Part shown: positions 60,624-64,000 of the stretch, one piece after another
Position numbering within the stretch: position 1 is the stretch's first letter
How the letters are laid out: each line of letters opens with the position of its first letter
Assembly: GCA_019843655.1 (NCBI GenBank)
Contig: JACDQD010000002.1
Span: 13,105,154 to 13,169,153 of the forward strand
Length of the DNA: 64,000 bases
Source of the DNA: Lethocerus indicus
Taxonomy: Eukaryota > Arthropoda > Insecta > Hemiptera > Belostomatidae
Direction of reading: 5' to 3'
Position numbers and translations under genes: made by a program
Notes under the pieces: model-generated
Database searches by the model: none
The model's input: only the letters and a program-made list of their open reading frames with translations
What the model was told of the DNA's origin: nothing

Positions 60624-63600
60624 AGATTCTTACACAAATAAAACCTTAATAACAATCTGTATATCAGAAAACCGCGATATATTTGATTCTAAAAGTAAAT
60701 GTTTCCATGCCTTTCCTCTGGGAATACGAACTTCCCCTTCGTAGCCTCTTGTAAACTTCTCTCGATTCTGTTTTAGTCACTGGCACTTAGCCTAGTATTT
60801 TAGCGAAGTTCTCAAGGCGGAACAGTTCCGAAATTAAGAAACCTTCGCGCGGAGATGTATGTTTCTCAAGTGGTGCTGGATATGTTTGGAAATGCCGTTT
60901 CTACAAACCTGAACGGGTAAGTCATTCGAACTGTGGAGAATATTTATCCATAAATTTTATTTATGGTTAAATTTGGAGCCAGTATTAATACCCAATTCTA
61001 ATGCTGTCATTCAGACGTATTGCCGTTTGCCATTTAAAACGACCGGTTCACACTGTGCACATATTACGGGCATTGAAAAGCCAAGGCGTTTTTATTTTGA
61101 TTAAATTATGGAAGTATCTTGTTTCATATAACTAATACATATCATTATCATTCAGTCGTATAAGCCATTCAATATACTCGTGCATTTCTATTTTTCTTGG
61201 TTGTTCAAGTTTTGTTCAAAATGTCATAACCGTCTAAGATCACTCCTGCGAAACTTATATCATTTTTTTCCTTCCATTTCCCCAACAGTTAATTAACTTT
61301 CCAACTCCTTCCATCGTCTTATCGTATACAATTATTAATATCGTATATTCCTCTACGGAATAAATAGAGTAATTACTGCTTTAAATACATTAGTGTTTAT
61401 TTTATATAATTTATTAACAAAGTAAATAAGAAAATAAGTTTAATCATTTCTGGAGCTTAGAACGCGTGGGGAAGACATACGGCTAGTCAATTGATGCTTT
61501 AAAATTAATATTAACAATATTTCGGCCCCAATCATTGAATACATTTTCACATGCCCTAAGAACATTTAGAAACGGACCTCCTCATAATTGCAAAATAGTG
61601 TACTGAATTAAAACTATTTTTAAAAAGTGAGTTTATTTTATTTAACGCAAGGAACGTAGAAGTAGCGTGACAACAAGGGCATGACAAAATGAACGTCGCA
61701 CACTCCTCTAAATCTATTAGTATTGTTCAGAGAGTTCGCAATTACTCCCCCTTAGCCATGACCCGAAACAAAATTCCCAAAGGCCGACGGTTTCCCACTT
61801 CTATTAATCAGGCGTTTAGGAAACAGATGAAACTAATTCAGACTGACAAAATAAAGACAGAGCTTCTTTTCGGCAATTAGACTACGGTATCAGTGCAGGG
61901 AGCCTAAGTAAAGTATTGTAAAAGGGTGAAGGAAGTATGCTGGAGTGAATGGCTTACAACAATCTAACGAATCTGCTATAGACGGAAAAAGGAACACGAT
62001 GAAGATGATAATATGAATCAAGACTTGTGACGGCATTCCTGTTAGTCAGACTTCCTTGGTGCTACTGGCTGGAAATCGCGCCGGAAGTTGAAAAGTACAA
62101 TATCACCGACAACCGATAGGAAATGGGACCGCATATAGAGAGATGGTGACTAGTTTCAGAAAGTTTCGAGAGGAATGAATGATGGAGAGTATAACGTCGC
62201 TTACGTCCACATGCCCAGACCCGCATCAGTAGATTACAGGGGCCGTGACGGTCCCAAGAAATTTCGTGATTTTTAGAAGCGTTAATGAACGCTTATTCAC
62301 GGGGTCCTTGTCCGCACCAAATGACGTTAAAAAAATAGAACTGTCCCGCCTGGTGATGTTAGCCCAAACGGGCTATTACAAGGGCACTTCCGATTCTTAG
62401 GCCTGGACAGATATTTCACTGGATGTTACCTAATAAATCCCTAAATATGTGAAACAGACAATTGGAACGCTCAACCTATCTTCCGAGTTATATTTAAATA
62501 ATAATTGAAATTGGCATCCATGAAAATTAAAGAAACAAATTAATAACGAAATTCGACTATAAATGTAACAATATTTCGAATTATAATACAACTTACTTAT
62601 ATTACAGATATGTTATGCACATATTTTTCGCGTTAATGCTTTCAAATCCTACCGATAATTAATCAAGATTTGAAGTAATACTTTTGTACAGAGGAAAACA
62701 ATCTAGACATATGTCTATTCCCTTCCTTCGAAGTGACTTGCAAGGGTAAACAGGATATAAAATGGTTCATACAGAACTCCCAAGTTTCATACATACCACA
62801 ATTAGTAATTGTACATTGTGTATTTTTAAAAATTAGAGCGGTATTGGTAATAAACCTAGCTGCATAATAAAAATTAGTCCAAGATAAATACTAGTGGCTA
62901 GAAAAACGTGAAGAACAAACTATACAAAATGTAGAACAGATTCCTGAAGAAGGTGCGATGTTCCGGCTTATAAGACAAATATTTACAAGTCCATTAAGGC
63001 TGGTTGTAGGGGCCAAATTCGGGGTACATTCAAGGTTTTTAAAAACTGTTTGTTCAGGCGGGGGTCCTTTGGAACGCCACGACGTACCCGAAAGTTCTAA
63101 GGTAAGCAGACAATTTTCAGCGAAGCGTAAATTCCTTTCACTGTATGGAATACATATTTTTTTCTTGCAGGAGATACTAAAATTGTCCAAAATTATGTAA
63201 TGATTTGATTTTATATTCGGAAGGACAACTTAGGTAATAGATATATTTTTATTGAAATGAATAAATGTTTCGAGTCAACCTTTTTCGGTTCGATACATCT
63301 TCGACAATGAGACCGTTTTGTTCAGGAAAGACGAAAATTTAACATTTGAGAAATTTTACTGAGGCGATACACGAAAGTTAAAAAAATAGATAATGTGATT
63401 TGCTTGCCAGAAATCGAAAACTCAGCTAATTAATTGAATTATCAATTTGTTTGCAGAAAATAAGTTCTGGGGTGTTGAATTACGCCAGCTGTATTTGGCT
63501 GTATCAGTGTAATATAGATACTGTTCGTTCTTTATCTATGTACTGCCTTATTTCAAAAGTATAATACTGTTAAAGTATCAGGCTCTCAGAAGTCATATAT

Positions 63601-63911
63601 TCCCATATCATAATTCCGAGGACCAAAAACGCGAAAGGTTTTTACGTCAAGTGAAAGTGACAGGAAAACCATACTCCAGTTTATCCTTAAACGATTTTCC
63701 GAAACCATTATCTTTATAAGCCTAACTGGAACACTAATGAGTCACTCGTAAAAACATTTTCGCATGGAATTGTACCGCCACATTCAAAAAATGGGGTGGG
63801 GGATGTTCAGTTACAAATAATATATAATTTGAAAAATAACACACAGGTCGGCTGGGCGGGATCACGGGGAACTAATCAAGTTAAAACCGGATTGGAAGAC
63901 ACTTAACGGGA

Positions 63912-63960
63912 ATTACCCGTTGCTCAATTGGTAATCGCTTCCTGCACCGCTGCCAATGCA
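63912..63960 (+). mobile_element. tRNA A-box-like fragment
   Basis: TTGCTCAATTGGTAATCGC looks like a tRNA D-arm (A box) followed by a possible anticodon arm. No B box follows in the window's last bases. Weakly supported. Confidence 0.25.
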
Positions 63961-64000
63961 CTCCCAACAGATACAATTATTTATGTTAATCCAAAAGAAG

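Larger units (their letters stand above)
53507..64000 (-). other. Upstream intron, unfinished at the right edge; no exon found
   Basis: The 53-kb exon needs an upstream exon ending with one base of a codon and probably encoding the end of the RGS-like domain or its basic tail. None was identified here, so the intron likely exceeds 10.4 kb. It contains GC-rich islands (54.78-55.22, 57.22-57.47 kb), a Z-DNA-prone run (58275-58299), a SINE-like relic (57722-57800) and a TA microsatellite (60571-60621). A tRNA A-box-like piece lies near the right end. Confidence 0.6.

Noticed and set aside
62958..63200. Plus-strand 80-codon frame containing a GTAAGC donor-like site and a TTTCTTGCAG acceptor-like site
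   Set aside because: The two sites lie in the same open frame about 70 bases apart, and an overlapping 99-codon minus frame exists. No family recognised.

Overview
The window is animal genomic DNA, almost certainly from an insect. It is AT-rich, intron-dominated, and contains one recognisable protein-coding gene on the minus strand. No bacterial-style operon, virus, CRISPR array or rRNA is visible.

Ten exons between 53506 and 9570 (transcribed right to left) join in perfect phase into a 493-codon open segment. It reads as the linker, DH domain and most of the PH domain of a RhoGEF2 / ARHGEF11-ARHGEF12 type Rho guanine-nucleotide exchange factor. The 5' part of such a protein (PDZ, RGS-like region) is not found and should lie upstream, to the right. 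The last PH strand/helix, the stop codon and the 3' UTR are also not found and should lie to the left.

The gene has two contrasting halves. Seven exons covering the end of the linker plus DH and PH are packed into 3.5 kb (9570-13068) with introns of 227-665 bp. The three upstream linker exons (37349-37404, 46550-46631, 53371-53506) are separated by introns of about 24.3, 9.1 and 6.7 kb. The compact half sits in a sharply bounded CpG-poor block (about 6.6-13.55 kb). The large-intron half, exons included, is CpG-rich. My count is about 13 CpG per kb in the seven compact exons against about 69 per kb in the three upstream exons. This fits germline gene-body methylation limited to one segment of the gene, and so an insect lineage that methylates its genome rather than a fly. 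A hemimetabolous insect is plausible but unproven.

The rest is intron or unassigned flank. It holds degraded tRNA-derived SINE-like pieces, a duplicated ~160-bp element near the left edge, a possible pogo/Tigger-type terminus, TA microsatellites and several strong inverted repeats. The best inverted repeat is a ~36-bp-stem hairpin at 42.3 kb inside a 13-bp direct repeat. Many GC/CpG-rich islands, 150-500 bp long, are scattered through the large introns and could be enhancers or internal promoters. One at 30.6-30.8 kb carries an initiator-like motif followed by a consensus splice donor on the gene's strand. I found no convincing evidence of a new multi-gene system. The most interesting signals are the two-state gene architecture, a possible internal promoter, the hairpin, and palindromic POU-dimer-like sites.
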